Made by a program: the position numbers and the translations under genes. This document shows, one piece after another, positions 1-8,223 of a stretch of 64,000 nucleotides of DNA. Origin of the DNA: Haliscomenobacter sp. GTDB lineage: Bacteria; Bacteroidota; Bacteroidia; Chitinophagales; Saprospiraceae. Each line of letters begins with the position of its first letter. Position 1 is the stretch's first letter. The notes under the pieces were generated by a model, which saw only the letters and a list, made by a program, of their open reading frames with translations, was not told the origin of the DNA and made no database searches. The stretch lies in contig JADJHZ010000012.1 of the NCBI GenBank assembly GCA_016707205.1, positions 62,001-126,000 of the forward strand. Direction: 5' to 3'.

Positions 1-1
1 C

Positions 2-2602
2 AATACCAAAGCAGCCGCTTTGCGCAACCGGGGCGTCCGGCTTTTCGGAAAGAACGCTACCGTTGCCCAGGATTTGGAGCCGGAATACCTGACCATCACG
101 GCCAACGGAAAAAAAGCCTATGTAACCCTTCAGGAGAACAACGCCATCGCCATCATCGACATCGCTACCGCGAAGGTCATCGATATCCAGGCGCTGGGCT
201 ACAAAGACCACCTGACCGGCACGCCGGTGATGAAGGAGTTTTTCCTCAACGAACTCCTCAACATGCCGGAATTGGGCACTCCCGTGTTTAAAGATAGCCT
301 TCCACCCGTTAAGCTGAGCGGATTTTCGGGCTTGTTTTTCGATCGCACGCAGTCCAATGACTCCATCTATGTGCTATATACAGTTCCCGATCGCGGTCCG
401 AACGACGATCCCGTACCCATGGCGCGCGCGGTGGGGGCAGGTAATGAATTTGCGTTCAGCGACCTGCGTCCGTTTAAACTGCCTAATTATCAGGGTCGTA
501 TCGTCCGGTTTTCCTATAACAAAAATACCGCTAAGATCACCCTTGACAGCCAGATTCTGCTTACCCGGCTTCAGAACGATGCCATCATCCCCATCACCGG
601 GCGCACCAACGTGATCGGATACGACGAAATTCCGGTTACCTATGCCAGGGAAGGCACAAACTACAGCGTCGCCGATTGGGTGGATACCTTGACTAAAGTC
701 AAATACACGGAACTTAATTTTGATCCTTTTGGAGCAGATGTAGAAGGTATCGTAAAGGACAGGGAAGGCAACTTCTGGATTTGCGACGAAAACCGCCCTT
801 CCGTGTATAAGTTCCGCCCGGATGGCCGGATGGTGGTTCGTTATGTACCCAAAGGTACGTCCGCCCTGGGGATCATTGATCTCGGCCCGGGTTCATACGG
901 GGAAGAGACGCTTCCTGCGGTGTACCGCAAGCGCTGGGCTAACCGGGGTTTTGAAGCGATCGCCTACGACTCGGCGACCCACACCATTTATGCCTTTATT
1001 CAATCGCCCATTGATAATCCCGAGTCCAACCGGAATAAGACCGACGTGCTGCGCATCCTGGGGATCAACGCCGCCAACGGCGTGCCGGTGAGCGAGTACG
1101 TTTACTTGTTGGAAAACAACAAAGACCACGCGGCTAACCTGGCGCTCAGCCGGGTGGACAAAATTGGGGACGCGGTGTATAAAGGCAATGGTACCTTCCT
1201 GGTTTTGGAGCGCGATTCCAGCGTTCCCGGGCAAGAGACCGGAAAGAAATTTGTGTTTGAAATTAATATCACCCACGCTACCAACTTGCTGGCCGATACG
1301 GTCCGCGCCAAGCTTTCCGCCAAGGAAACTTCCTCTGGCGCTACGGATAAGACCCTGGAAATGATGAGCTCCGACGACCTGGCTGCCGCAGGCATCCGTC
1401 CGGTGTATAAGCGCAAGGTGCTCAACCTTCCCAGCATCGGCTACCTGCCTGGCGACAAACCCGAAGGGTTGACTTTGCTGCCCGACGGCTCCATCGCCGT
1501 GATCAACGACAACGATTTTGGGATCGCCGGCGCCGGGAGCAACGACATCAGCGACTTGGCAATTATTTCCCTGGGGACCAACAACAGCCTGGACCCCAGC
1601 GACCGCGACAACGCGGTGGCGATTGCCAACCACCCGGTTTTGGGTATGTTCCAGCCCGACGCCATCGCGTCCTTCACCTCCAATGGGAGTACGTATTTTG
1701 TGACGGCCAATGAGGGAGATGCCCGCGCTTACGGAGGGCTTAACGAAGAAGCCCGGGTTGGCGCCAGCAACTATGTTCTCGATTCCAAGGCATTTCCTAA
1801 TGCCGCGGCTTTAAAGGCCAACGGCGCTTTGGGCCGCCTGCGCACCACCAACGCCTCCGGCGACCTCGACGGCGACGGCGATTTCGATTTAATCTATTCG
1901 TTCGGCGGCCGCTCGTTCTCCGTAAGAGATACCTTCGGAAACCTGGTTTACGATAGCGGAAATGATTTTGAGGTCAACATCAGCAAAGACCCGAAGTTTT
2001 CTCCTTACTTCAACGCCGCTCACGACGACAACTCTTCCACGACTAAAGACAGCCGCAGCGACGACAAAGGCCCCGAGCCGGAAGCCATCGAAATCGCTAC
2101 GATCAAAGGCGTCACCTATGCGCTGATCGGCCTGGAGCGCGTCGGTGGGATTATGGTTTACGACATGACCAACCCCAAGCAGCCCAAATTTGCCGGGTAT
2201 TTCAATAACCGCGACTTTACCGCCAATGCCCAAAGCCGCGCAGCCAAAGACCTTGGGCCGGAAGAGATCCTGTTCATTCCTGCGGATAAAAGCCCTAATG
2301 GAATGGATCTGGTGGTCGTCTCCAATGAAGTCAGTGGAACCGTCACCATTTTCTCTACCGATGAAATTACCGATGTGGATGATCCGCAATGGGAAACGCT
2401 GGAATGGAGCATCTTCCCCAACCCCGTTGACGGCGAGCTCTTCTCCACCGTGAGCGGCAACTACCAGGTATTCAATGCTTTCGGACAGTTGATGGCAACG
2501 GCCCGGAACACCAACCGGATCGACGTGAGCCGTTTACCCGCGGGGACCTATATCTTGCGCTATCCAGCCGCCAATGCGTCTAAAGTATTTGTGAAGCAAT
2601 AA
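2..2602 (+). CDS. Choice-of-anchor I / phytase-like protein with T9SS sorting tail (5' partial)
   Basis: The frame is open at the window edge, so the true start and signal peptide are missing; 866 residues are visible. The first ~50 residues and roughly residues 450-790 look like the choice-of-anchor I beta-propeller fold (AYVTLQENNAIAIIDI near the start; TANEGDARAYGG later). Between them lies an esterase-like phytase-type domain with the blocks YTVPDRGPNDDP and EGIVKDREGNFWICDENRP. The last ~65 residues contain IFPNPVDGELF and end SKVFVKQ, a type A sorting domain of the type IX secretion system, so the protein should be secreted or fixed to the cell surface. A phosphoester substrate is plausible but not shown. 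A strong terminator follows. Confidence 0.85.
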   Translation, partial: NTKAAALRNRGVRLFGKNATVAQDLEPEYLTITANGKKAYVTLQENNAIAIIDIATAKVIDIQALGYKDHLTGTPVMKEFFLNELLNMPELGTPVFKDSLPPVKLSGFSGLFFDRTQSNDSIYVLYTVPDRGPNDDPVPMARAVGAGNEFAFSDLRPFKLPNYQGRIVRFSYNKNTAKITLDSQILLTRLQNDAIIPITGRTNVIGYDEIPVTYAREGTNYSVADWVDTLTKVKYTELNFDPFGADVEGIVKDREGNFWICDENRPSVYKFRPDGRMVVRYVPKGTSALGIIDLGPGSYGEETLPAVYRKRWANRGFEAIAYDSATHTIYAFIQSPIDNPESNRNKTDVLRILGINAANGVPVSEYVYLLENNKDHAANLALSRVDKIGDAVYKGNGTFLVLERDSSVPGQETGKKFVFEINITHATNLLADTVRAKLSAKETSSGATDKTLEMMSSDDLAAAGIRPVYKRKVLNLPSIGYLPGDKPEGLTLLPDGSIAVINDNDFGIAGAGSNDISDLAIISLGTNNSLDPSDRDNAVAIANHPVLGMFQPDAIASFTSNGSTYFVTANEGDARAYGGLNEEARVGASNYVLDSKAFPNAAALKANGALGRLRTTNASGDLDGDGDFDLIYSFGGRSFSVRDTFGNLVYDSGNDFEVNISKDPKFSPYFNAAHDDNSSTTKDSRSDDKGPEPEAIEIATIKGVTYALIGLERVGGIMVYDMTNPKQPKFAGYFNNRDFTANAQSRAAKDLGPEEILFIPADKSPNGMDLVVVSNEVSGTVTIFSTDEITDVDDPQWETLEWSIFPNPVDGELFSTVSGNYQVFNAFGQLMATARNTNRIDVSRLPAGTYILRYPAANASKVFVKQ

Positions 2603-2619
2603 GGTTGGCATAGGGCTAA

Positions 2620-2684
2620 AAATAAAAACCGGTATAAAAATAGTTTTCCCCTCATGAACGCTATTTTTATACCGGTTTTTATTT
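2620..2684 (+). terminator. Terminator with 24-bp perfect stem
   Basis: Bases 2620-2643 and 2661-2684 are perfect reverse complements (24 bp, 17-nt loop). The right arm ends in a T-rich stretch (GGTTTTTATTT), as expected for an intrinsic terminator of the upstream gene. The left arm is A-rich, so the structure could work in both directions. Confidence 0.8.
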
Positions 2685-2696
2685 AACACCCTTCCT

Positions 2697-3221
2697 ATGA
2701 CCCTGCAAGAACTCTTCCGCACCATGGGGGAACGCCCTCAATTCCTGGTGGCCTTCTTTGCCGCTTTGCCTCTTCTAGCCTTGATCTTGGGCGCTCTGGA
2801 CCGCGATAGAGGGCACTACAGCCCCTGGAGGTACCTGTATTCCGGGATTATCTACCTTACGGCTGTTCCTGGGATTTTCTCCCTTACCCTCAACATATAC
2901 CTGTTTTTGTTTGAACGCCAGAGCGTGATGAACATGGATGTGCTCACTCAAATATTGCCTATCGTGTCTATGGTTCTCTCTCTGGCCATCATTCGAAAGA
3001 ATGTTGACCTGAACTACATTCCCGGATTTGACAAGCTATCCGGCCTGCTGATGCTTATCACCGCAGTCATGGGCCTGATGTGGCTGGCCGACCGCACCCA
3101 CATCATCGCCTTTTTCCGGATGCGCTTTGAGGTGGTGGCCCTGATCTTCTTTGGACTCCTCATCCTGATCCGGATCGGGTCCAGGCAGATTTTTGGTACG
3201 CCGTACCGAAGCCAGGGTTAA
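2697..3221 (+). CDS. Five-helix integral membrane protein, unknown function
   Basis: A 174-residue protein with five clear hydrophobic segments (about residues 16-36, 47-73, 83-103, 114-132 and 145-163) separated by short charged loops. I recognise no catalytic motif and cannot name a family. The ATG lies directly after a strong terminator, so the gene should have its own promoter. Its stop is two bases from the end of the convergent gene at 3224. It is probably a genuine gene of the inner membrane, because the membrane topology is regular across the whole frame. Confidence 0.65.
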   Translation: MTLQELFRTMGERPQFLVAFFAALPLLALILGALDRDRGHYSPWRYLYSGIIYLTAVPGIFSLTLNIYLFLFERQSVMNMDVLTQILPIVSMVLSLAIIRKNVDLNYIPGFDKLSGLLMLITAVMGLMWLADRTHIIAFFRMRFEVVALIFFGLLILIRIGSRQIFGTPYRSQG

Positions 3222-3223
3222 GG

Positions 3224-3679
3224 TTATTCCGCTACCCGAACCATTTCGGCGTTGTTCAGAATGTACATCAGCCGGTTGACGTCGGAGTCGTTCAGTTCCA
3301 GCTTGCCGCGGATGATAATGGCCTCTGCCGTGTATTTGATGGCGTCTTTGGAATAGACTTCCATGACCGTTTCCGGGCCGGCGCCGCCGCAGAAGAAACA
3401 CATGCTGTAGGGGAAAGCGGAAAAGACGAACTCTTTTTGGTTCTTGTATCCTTCTACCGGGATGACATACCCTTTTACCTCTACCACTTTGCCGTTCATG
3501 GCTTTGATCTCATCGGCAAAGACGGGCACATCTACTTTGAACCCGAGCATTTCATCGTATTGCTTTTTGAAGGTCACCTTTCCAAGGGTGGTCCAAATGC
3601 TTTTATTTTGGGCGGACAGATTGGTCGTAGCCAGCAGTATGCCGGCGAATAAAACAAACAGGCCAATTTTCCGGATCAT
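3224..3679 (-). CDS. Exported DUF3299-like protein
   Basis: I start at the ATG at 3679 (MIRKIGLFVLFAGILL), which gives a normal signal peptide ending near LSAQ; the frame runs 16 codons further upstream but that extension is not signal-like. The mature part carries GYVIPVEGYKNQKEF followed by SMCFFCGGAGPE. This matches DUF3299-type exported proteins, in which a conserved 'GY.IP.E' strand is followed by a cysteine loop, although the cysteine spacing here is unusual. The two close cysteine positions (CFFC) could bind metal or form a disulfide (inference). It lies ~50 bases downstream of the DUF1028 gene and may share its transcript. Confidence 0.6.
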   Translation of the reverse strand: MIRKIGLFVLFAGILLATTNLSAQNKSIWTTLGKVTFKKQYDEMLGFKVDVPVFADEIKAMNGKVVEVKGYVIPVEGYKNQKEFVFSAFPYSMCFFCGGAGPETVMEVYSKDAIKYTAEAIIIRGKLELNDSDVNRLMYILNNAEMVRVAE

Positions 3680-3733
3680 TGCAACTTGCTTTAAGGGTGA
3701 AAAAGGAATTATGTTGATGTAACGCAAAGGCGC

Positions 3734-4747
3734 CTATTTTAGTTTTCTTTTCTGTTTGGCGGGCAGTTGAAGAATTCGCTGAAGGGTTTCCTCTGAAGTG
3801 ACGAGCAATCCGTTCTTCGTCAGCCGGGGCGTCAACGTTTTCCAGTTGCCATCCCGGAGGAAAATTTTTCGGAACAGGGGCATGGCCTCTTCGGTTTTCC
3901 CCGCATTGATCAGGGCAACGGCGTGCCAGTACTGCATTTCGAGATTGTCCGGGAACAGGGTTTCGGCGGCCCCATATTCTTCTATGGCTTTGGCCATGTC
4001 TCCTTTTTCGACGGCCAGGTCGCCTGCATTCATGTGCCCGTAAGCCTGGTGCACCCGCAACAGGCGCCGCAATTCGGGCAACGGTGTTGGATGATCGTCG
4101 ATGCGCAGGTCCACCTTGCGGTCTACCCAGGATTGGCCGGTATTGTTGGCGGAAACGACGAGCAGGGCCGCAGACTGTTTTCCGCGAATATCCCCTCCAG
4201 CCGCTTCAGCGGCCTCCAAGGCGAGCAGCATCCGCTCGGCAAGGGGCAGTCCCTTAGACTTTTCAAAAGCGGCAGCCATTGCAGGCCATACCGATCCGTT
4301 CGACATTAAATTCGCTTGCACCGAATACCCTTCTCCTTCCTGGTGACCGGCCGCTTCGATACATTTGCTCCCCGTATAAGCGGCCACGCGGCCCCTGGAG
4401 TCCAAAAGCGCAAGCTGACGGAAATCCCTTCCTTCGTCGCCGGCAATGAGGTGAGCCAAAGCATCCGAAGCGGTCATCCCGTTTTTCAACAGCGCCAGGC
4501 CCTCCGGACCGAATGCTGGATTGACAAACGACTGGGTGGCTACAACGCCAGTGCCCGCTTCGCCCCAGATCACTATCGTACCGGTCGCAAACCAATGGGA
4601 TTGCACCGCAACCCCCATATCTCCCGTCTCCGGATCAATGGCAACTATGGAATAGGTATGGGCCAATGGCTCTCTTCCATATGGCTTTTGAGCGGCTAAT
4701 CCCGAAACCAGCATTAACGCAGCTAAAACGGAAAAAAATTGGTTCAT
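3734..4747 (-). CDS. DUF1028 domain protein, Ntn-hydrolase-like, with C-terminal TPR-like tail
   Basis: 337 residues. Residues 1-19 form a signal peptide (ends SGLAAQ). The DUF1028 domain follows: TYSIVAIDPETGDMGVAVQS, then TGVVATQSFVNPAFGPEGL and YTGSKC. DUF1028 proteins have an Ntn-hydrolase-like fold but their substrate is not established. Residues ~240-337 form helix pairs resembling tetratricopeptide repeats (GDLAVEKGDMAKAIEEYGAA, then LEMQYWHAVALINAGKTEEA), a common C-terminal addition in this family. The product should be periplasmic. A short tandem-repeat zone lies just upstream of the start; no -7 element is obvious. Confidence 0.8.
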   Translation of the reverse strand: MNQFFSVLAALMLVSGLAAQKPYGREPLAHTYSIVAIDPETGDMGVAVQSHWFATGTIVIWGEAGTGVVATQSFVNPAFGPEGLALLKNGMTASDALAHLIAGDEGRDFRQLALLDSRGRVAAYTGSKCIEAAGHQEGEGYSVQANLMSNGSVWPAMAAAFEKSKGLPLAERMLLALEAAEAAGGDIRGKQSAALLVVSANNTGQSWVDRKVDLRIDDHPTPLPELRRLLRVHQAYGHMNAGDLAVEKGDMAKAIEEYGAAETLFPDNLEMQYWHAVALINAGKTEEAMPLFRKIFLRDGNWKTLTPRLTKNGLLVTSEETLQRILQLPAKQKRKLK

Positions 4748-4750
4748 TTG

Positions 4751-4814
4751 AAGTGCGATTTACGAAGTACGATTTACGAGGTAGCGAAGTAACGAAGTAC
4801 GAAGTAACGAAGTC
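4751..4814. repeat. TACGA/CGAAGTA-type short interspersed repeat
   Basis: About 64 bases consist almost wholly of variants of ACGAAGTA, ACGATTTA and ACGAGGTA. The same words recur at 15521-15572, where they form an inverted repeat. It lies in the gap between the DUF1028 gene and the ABC permease and is non-coding. Confidence 0.7.
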
Positions 4815-4827
4815 CAACTGGAAAGAA

Positions 4828-4863
4828 CTCTACATCCTCTACATCCTTTACATCCCCTACATC
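4828..4863. repeat. Four tandem 9-bp repeats (CTCTACATC)
   Basis: Four head-to-tail copies of a 9-bp unit: 4828-4836 and 4837-4845 are identical CTCTACATC, then CTTTACATC and CCCTACATC. It lies immediately after the TACGA repeat and ends three bases before the stop codon of the permease gene on the minus strand. Confidence 0.75.
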
Positions 4864-4866
4864 CGT

Positions 4867-6150
4867 TTACCGTCCCCCGTCTGCCAGGGTTTCGTGAATG
4901 TCCGTGTGGCTGGCCTGGAAGGCGGGAATCACCGATGCCAGGAACCCAACAGCCAGGGCGCCGAGGAGCAGGAATCCTTCCTCCTTCAAAAACTGGGTTC
5001 CGGTGAAGGTGTAGCGGTAGGTATCCTTCATGAAACCCGCCAGGAGTTGCATACCTCCGTGGCTGAGGAGCATTCCGATCAGGTAGCCTATTACCGCCAG
5101 GAAAAGCCCCTCCAGAATGATCAGGGCAAACAAGGTGGAAGGCGAAGCGCCCATGGTGCGCATCAGGGCCAATTCGTAGCGGCGGTCTTTAAGGGAGGAG
5201 TATAGGGAAATGAAAATGCTCAATCCGGAAACGGCAATGATAACGAAAGCCAGCCAGCGCAGCGCATCGGCGCCAAGCCCCAGCAGGGTGTATAACCGGG
5301 TGATTTCGATGGCTGGCGTAGCCGCTTGCAGGTCCGTATTTTCATTGATGGAGCGCTGCATATTCAGGGTCTGGATATTGCGGCCCTTGAACTGGATCAG
5401 CAAAGAGGTGATGTCTTTGTCGGGATAGTCGGTAAGCGGCTTTGCGATATCGAAGGTTTCATGGTCTTCGTGTCCTTCTTCGTGGTCTTCGTGCGGTTCT
5501 TCCCCCGCTTCTTCGAAAACGCTTCCATGATCGTGAACGGCCCAGATGCTTTGCGCGGGCGTCAGGATTAACTGATCGGCCACGGAACCAGTGGGTTTGA
5601 GAATGCCGCAGAGGGTGAAAGAAGATTCCTTGTGCTCCATATCTTCGTCATCGGCCAGGCCGTGGGAGCTACGGAAGGTATCGCCTATTTTTAACCCGAG
5701 CGCGCGGGCAGCTTCTGCTCCGGCCACCGCTTCCATCACGTTTTCGAAAGACCTGCCCTCTGCGATGGCAGCCTGGTACAGGTCAAAAAACGCAGAGGTG
5801 GTTCCTACGATGCGGTAATTTCGGTAGCTGTCCCCCAGCGAGAGGGGAACGGCCTTCTGGATCAGCGGGTGGCGCGGGTTAAGAAAAGGACGTACCTCGC
5901 TGATGGGGATATTGCCCGTTGGCGCATCAATATGGTACATTCCGGAGAGGATGAGCTGAAGCGGGCTGCCTTTTGCGCCAATCACCAGATCGATTCCTGC
6001 CAGGTTTTTTTCAAACTTTTCTTCCAACTGCCGGGTGACGAGCAACAGCAGGGAGACCAGACCCACCCCGAGAGAAAACAGCACCAAGCTAAGCAGCAAG
6101 GATAACGGCTTATTGATCAGGTTTTTCCAGCTCAGTGCAAGGAGATTCAT
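4867..6150 (-). CDS. ABC transporter permease, FtsX/MacB-LolC type
   Basis: 427 residues with the FtsX-like layout: one N-terminal membrane helix (about 16-40), a long periplasmic domain (about 45-280), then three C-terminal helices (about 290-312, 337-360 and 390-412). Before the second helix is a His/Glu/Asp-rich stretch (residues ~215-235, EEPHEDHEEGHEDHE), which could bind metal. The typical post-helix motif is present (LKDRRYELALMRTMGAS). It starts 11 bases after the ATPase gene at 6162-6788 and surely forms one transporter with it. This class moves lipoproteins or peptides, or transduces signals; the substrate here is unknown. Confidence 0.85.
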   Translation of the reverse strand: MNLLALSWKNLINKPLSLLLSLVLFSLGVGLVSLLLLVTRQLEEKFEKNLAGIDLVIGAKGSPLQLILSGMYHIDAPTGNIPISEVRPFLNPRHPLIQKAVPLSLGDSYRNYRIVGTTSAFFDLYQAAIAEGRSFENVMEAVAGAEAARALGLKIGDTFRSSHGLADDEDMEHKESSFTLCGILKPTGSVADQLILTPAQSIWAVHDHGSVFEEAGEEPHEDHEEGHEDHETFDIAKPLTDYPDKDITSLLIQFKGRNIQTLNMQRSINENTDLQAATPAIEITRLYTLLGLGADALRWLAFVIIAVSGLSIFISLYSSLKDRRYELALMRTMGASPSTLFALIILEGLFLAVIGYLIGMLLSHGGMQLLAGFMKDTYRYTFTGTQFLKEEGFLLLGALAVGFLASVIPAFQASHTDIHETLADGGR

Positions 6151-6161
6151 AGGCGGCTTGG

Positions 6162-6788
6162 TTACAGTTGGATCTGTTTTGGAAAGCGGCTTTTTAAACG
6201 GGTGTCGTGGGTGACAAGGAGCAGGGTAGCGCCGGCGTTGTTGGCGAGTTCTTCCAGCAGGTTAGCTACCTCCAGGGCGTTGTGGTCGTCGAGCGCGGAA
6301 GTAGGCTCGTCTGCCAGGATCAGAATGGGCTGGTTGACGAGTACCCGGGCGATCGCTACCCGTTGTTGTTCCCCCATACTCAGGCGGTCGGTTTTGGAGC
6401 GTAGCTTGTCCCCCAAGCCCAGGCGTTCGAGTACCTCGGCGATCCGGTTCCGGTCGGGCTTGGCCCCCGCCAGCTTTTGGGCAAGCAGCAAGTTCTCTTC
6501 CACGTTTAGCGAGCGGATAAAATGAGCCTTCTGGAAAATAATACCGATATGGCGCCCGCGGAAATGATCGAGGGCGCGGCCTTTCAATTTTTCCAGTGCC
6601 GTATCGCCGATGCGGATCTGCCCGCTTTCCGGCGATAATAACCCGCCGATCAGGTGAAGCAGCGTGGTTTTCCCGCTGCCCGATTGGCCGAGCATAAGCC
6701 AATGTTCGCCCTTCTCCAGTGCAAGATCCGGGAAGCGGAGCGTTTGACGATTATCGTAGGAGTACTTGAGGTCAACGGTTTGCAGCAT
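6162..6788 (-). CDS. ABC transporter ATP-binding protein, LolD/MacB type
   Basis: 208 residues, full length for a LolD-type ATPase. Walker A is GQSGSGKT (34-41), the signature is LSMGE (136-140), and Walker B ends ILILADEPTSALD (155-167), with a D-loop and the switch histidine in LLVTHD. It is the first gene of a two-gene unit with the FtsX-type permease just downstream. A -7 element (TATCTTTG) lies only ~6 bases before the ATG, which implies a transcript with almost no leader. Named lolD homologues in Bacteroidota often look like this, but the substrate cannot be told from sequence. Confidence 0.88.
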   Translation of the reverse strand: MLQTVDLKYSYDNRQTLRFPDLALEKGEHWLMLGQSGSGKTTLLHLIGGLLSPESGQIRIGDTALEKLKGRALDHFRGRHIGIIFQKAHFIRSLNVEENLLLAQKLAGAKPDRNRIAEVLERLGLGDKLRSKTDRLSMGEQQRVAIARVLVNQPILILADEPTSALDDHNALEVANLLEELANNAGATLLLVTHDTRLKSRFPKQIQL

Positions 6789-6793
6789 GAAAG

Positions 6794-6801
6794 CAAAGAT
6801 A
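6794..6801 (-). promoter_or_regulatory. -7 promoter element for the ABC transporter unit
   Basis: On the minus strand this reads TATCTTTG, an exact match to the Bacteroidota -7 consensus TAnnTTTG. It sits 6 bases before the ATPase start codon, so transcription would begin at or next to the ATG. Confidence 0.5.
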
Positions 6802-6922
6802 AAATAAAACGGGCTTTTAGAAAATTCAAAGGAACCCGGAGTATCGCCTAATTGGGTATATTGATAAGAACCAGTACAAACCCTTGGCTGTTACCATATA
6901 TTGGACTTGTTGAAACCATGTT

Positions 6923-6940
6923 TAATTTTGGATAAATTTG
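6923..6940 (+). promoter_or_regulatory. Twin -7 elements before the nucleotidyltransferase module
   Basis: TAATTTTG (6923-6930) and TAAATTTG (6933-6940) both match TAnnTTTG. TTGTTG at 6907-6912 is at a fair distance for a -33 box of the second. The 69-aa gene starts ~50 bases downstream. Confidence 0.5.
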
Positions 6941-6989
6941 CGGTTGCTGATCGCGTTTCTTTTTATTTCGCTCAAACACCCAACAATCA

Positions 6990-7199
6990 ATGCATACCTT
7001 CCGCCTGGATCGCCAGGCTTTTACTGCACAAGCAGTCGGACAGGCAGCAAATCAACGTGGTTATTGGCTTCAGAAATTACCACGGGAGAGACTTTTCGCA
7101 GCTTGGTACCTCATTTGTGCTGCTTGGAATCTTGACTGTCAAAAAAAACATCCCTTGGACAGGACCGCATTTCATATCAAAAGACGGTTTAATGAATAA
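6990..7199 (+). CDS. Small protein overlapping a nucleotidyltransferase gene (possible antitoxin-like partner)
   Basis: 69 residues starting at an ATG ~50 bases after a good promoter. The layout is FRLDRQAF, then NQRGYWLQKLPRERLFAAWYL, then PLDRTAFHIKRR: a repeated LDR.AF motif at both ends around an amphipathic helix. From memory, proteins with this layout of ~65-75 aa often precede nucleotidyltransferase genes in Bacteroidota; this is recall, not a search. Its last eight bases overlap the start of the nucleotidyltransferase gene (7192), so the two are translationally linked. The role is unproven, but the gene arrangement is that of toxin-antitoxin or MNT-type pairs. Confidence 0.6.
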   Translation: MHTFRLDRQAFTAQAVGQAANQRGYWLQKLPRERLFAAWYLICAAWNLDCQKKHPLDRTAFHIKRRFNE

Positions 7200-7653
7200 T
7201 CTATTCAATGAAGATTTCCAGGATTTTATCCGCGCATTAAATGAAAACGCCGTTGACTATATTCTCGTTGGCGGCTATGCGGTCATTCTTCATGGGTACT
7301 CCCGCACTACAGGAGATATGGATGTTTGGGTTCAAGCCAATGAGGAGAACTATTTGCGTCTTGTTGGAGCATTCCATAAGTTCGGTATGTCTGTATTCGA
7401 CATGACCATGGAGCGGTTTCTCAATCAACCGCATTATGATGTGTTTACTTTTGGAAGACCTCCAGTTTGCATAGATATTATTACCCATGTCAAGGGGTTA
7501 CATTTTCAAGATGCCTTTTCCGCAGCGCAATGGTTTGAAATTGACGATAATTTAAGCGTAAGGACTCTAAGCCTTCAAAGCCTCCTGACGGCCAAACAGG
7601 CATCCGCCCGGCATAAGGATTTAGATGACATCGAAAACCTAAGCATTGGATAA
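7192..7653 (+). CDS. Nucleotidyltransferase-fold protein (MNT/AbiEii-like)
   Basis: 153 residues. Residues ~20-42 hold the nucleotidyltransferase signature: YILVGGYAVILHGYSRTTGDMDVWV, with the GG turn followed by D-x-D. The third acidic residue is in CIDIIT (~residue 95). Bacterial stand-alone proteins of this kind are often toxins, or antitoxins that modify a partner. I start at 7192 because the motif lies ~20 residues in, as in relatives, and because the upstream region is taken by the overlapping 69-aa gene. The C-terminus (KQASARHKDLDDIENL) resembles the KD.xD helix of the DUF6036/nucleotidyltransferase group. Activity is inferred only. Confidence 0.75.
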   Translation: MNNLFNEDFQDFIRALNENAVDYILVGGYAVILHGYSRTTGDMDVWVQANEENYLRLVGAFHKFGMSVFDMTMERFLNQPHYDVFTFGRPPVCIDIITHVKGLHFQDAFSAAQWFEIDDNLSVRTLSLQSLLTAKQASARHKDLDDIENLSIG

Positions 7654-7688
7654 GCCCGTTTATGCTCCGATTGGAATTAGGCGAGATG

Positions 7689-7718
7689 AATCCTCGTTTT
7701 TATTATATTGCGAGGATT
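7689..7718. repeat. Small inverted repeat (8-bp arms)
   Basis: AATCCTCG (7689-7696) and CGAGGATT (7711-7718) flank a 14-nt AT-rich loop, 25 bases before the lipoprotein start. It could be an operator, a leader hairpin or a weak terminator; nothing decides between these. Confidence 0.4.
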
Positions 7719-7742
7719 AATAACCTGTTAAACCCATTGATC

Positions 7743-8156
7743 ATGAACCACTTTTCCTCTTTCCTACTGCTAGCCCTTCTGGCTGTTTCCTTTGCCTGCG
7801 GCCCCGGAAAAGGAGGCGAAAAAACTGCGGCTCCGGAAGTTACCTTCCGCTGGGAAACCCTAATCGAAGAAACGACTGAAATCCCGAGATCCCAGGTGTT
7901 CGTTACGGTGAACGGCCAAGAACAAAAAGTGGCGGACATTTTGGCCTGCGACCTCATTGACGCTTCGGGATACGAACGCTTCGAGATCCCTAAATCGGCC
8001 CTGGCCGCTTGCGGAGGCTGGTGGGCCGGCGCCGGCGATTACCTGTACGCGATCCAAGATGGCACAGATGTAGTGATCATGAAAGGATGGCAGTCGGAAG
8101 AACAAACGGAAAGCGGTTTTCATTACGAGGAAGTTCTTCGCGTTCCGGTAAAGTAA
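7743..8156 (+). CDS. Small lipoprotein, unknown function
   Basis: 137 residues from the ATG at 7743. The N-terminus has a clean lipoprotein signal (MNHFSSFLLLALLAVSFAC, cysteine 19), so it should be lipid-anchored and facing the periplasm or surface. An in-frame extension upstream would bury this signal and is rejected. The mature part (~118 residues) is beta-rich and includes LAACGGWWAGAGDYLYAIQDG. I do not recognise a family. It ends 37 bases before the promoter of the ileS leader. Confidence 0.65.
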   Translation: MNHFSSFLLLALLAVSFACGPGKGGEKTAAPEVTFRWETLIEETTEIPRSQVFVTVNGQEQKVADILACDLIDASGYERFEIPKSALAACGGWWAGAGDYLYAIQDGTDVVIMKGWQSEEQTESGFHYEEVLRVPVK

Positions 8157-8192
8157 CCGGCTTTCCAAATGGACTTTTTCGTCGGGAATCCT

Positions 8193-8200
8193 TATATTTG
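8193..8200 (+). promoter_or_regulatory. -7 promoter element of the ileS leader transcript
   Basis: TATATTTG exactly matches TAnnTTTG. Transcription would start near 8207, 17 bases before the leader-peptide ATG. A T-rich -33 region (CTTTTTCG, 8174-8181) is at a suitable distance. Confidence 0.65.
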
Positions 8201-8223
8201 CATAAGGAAAAGACACTATTGTT

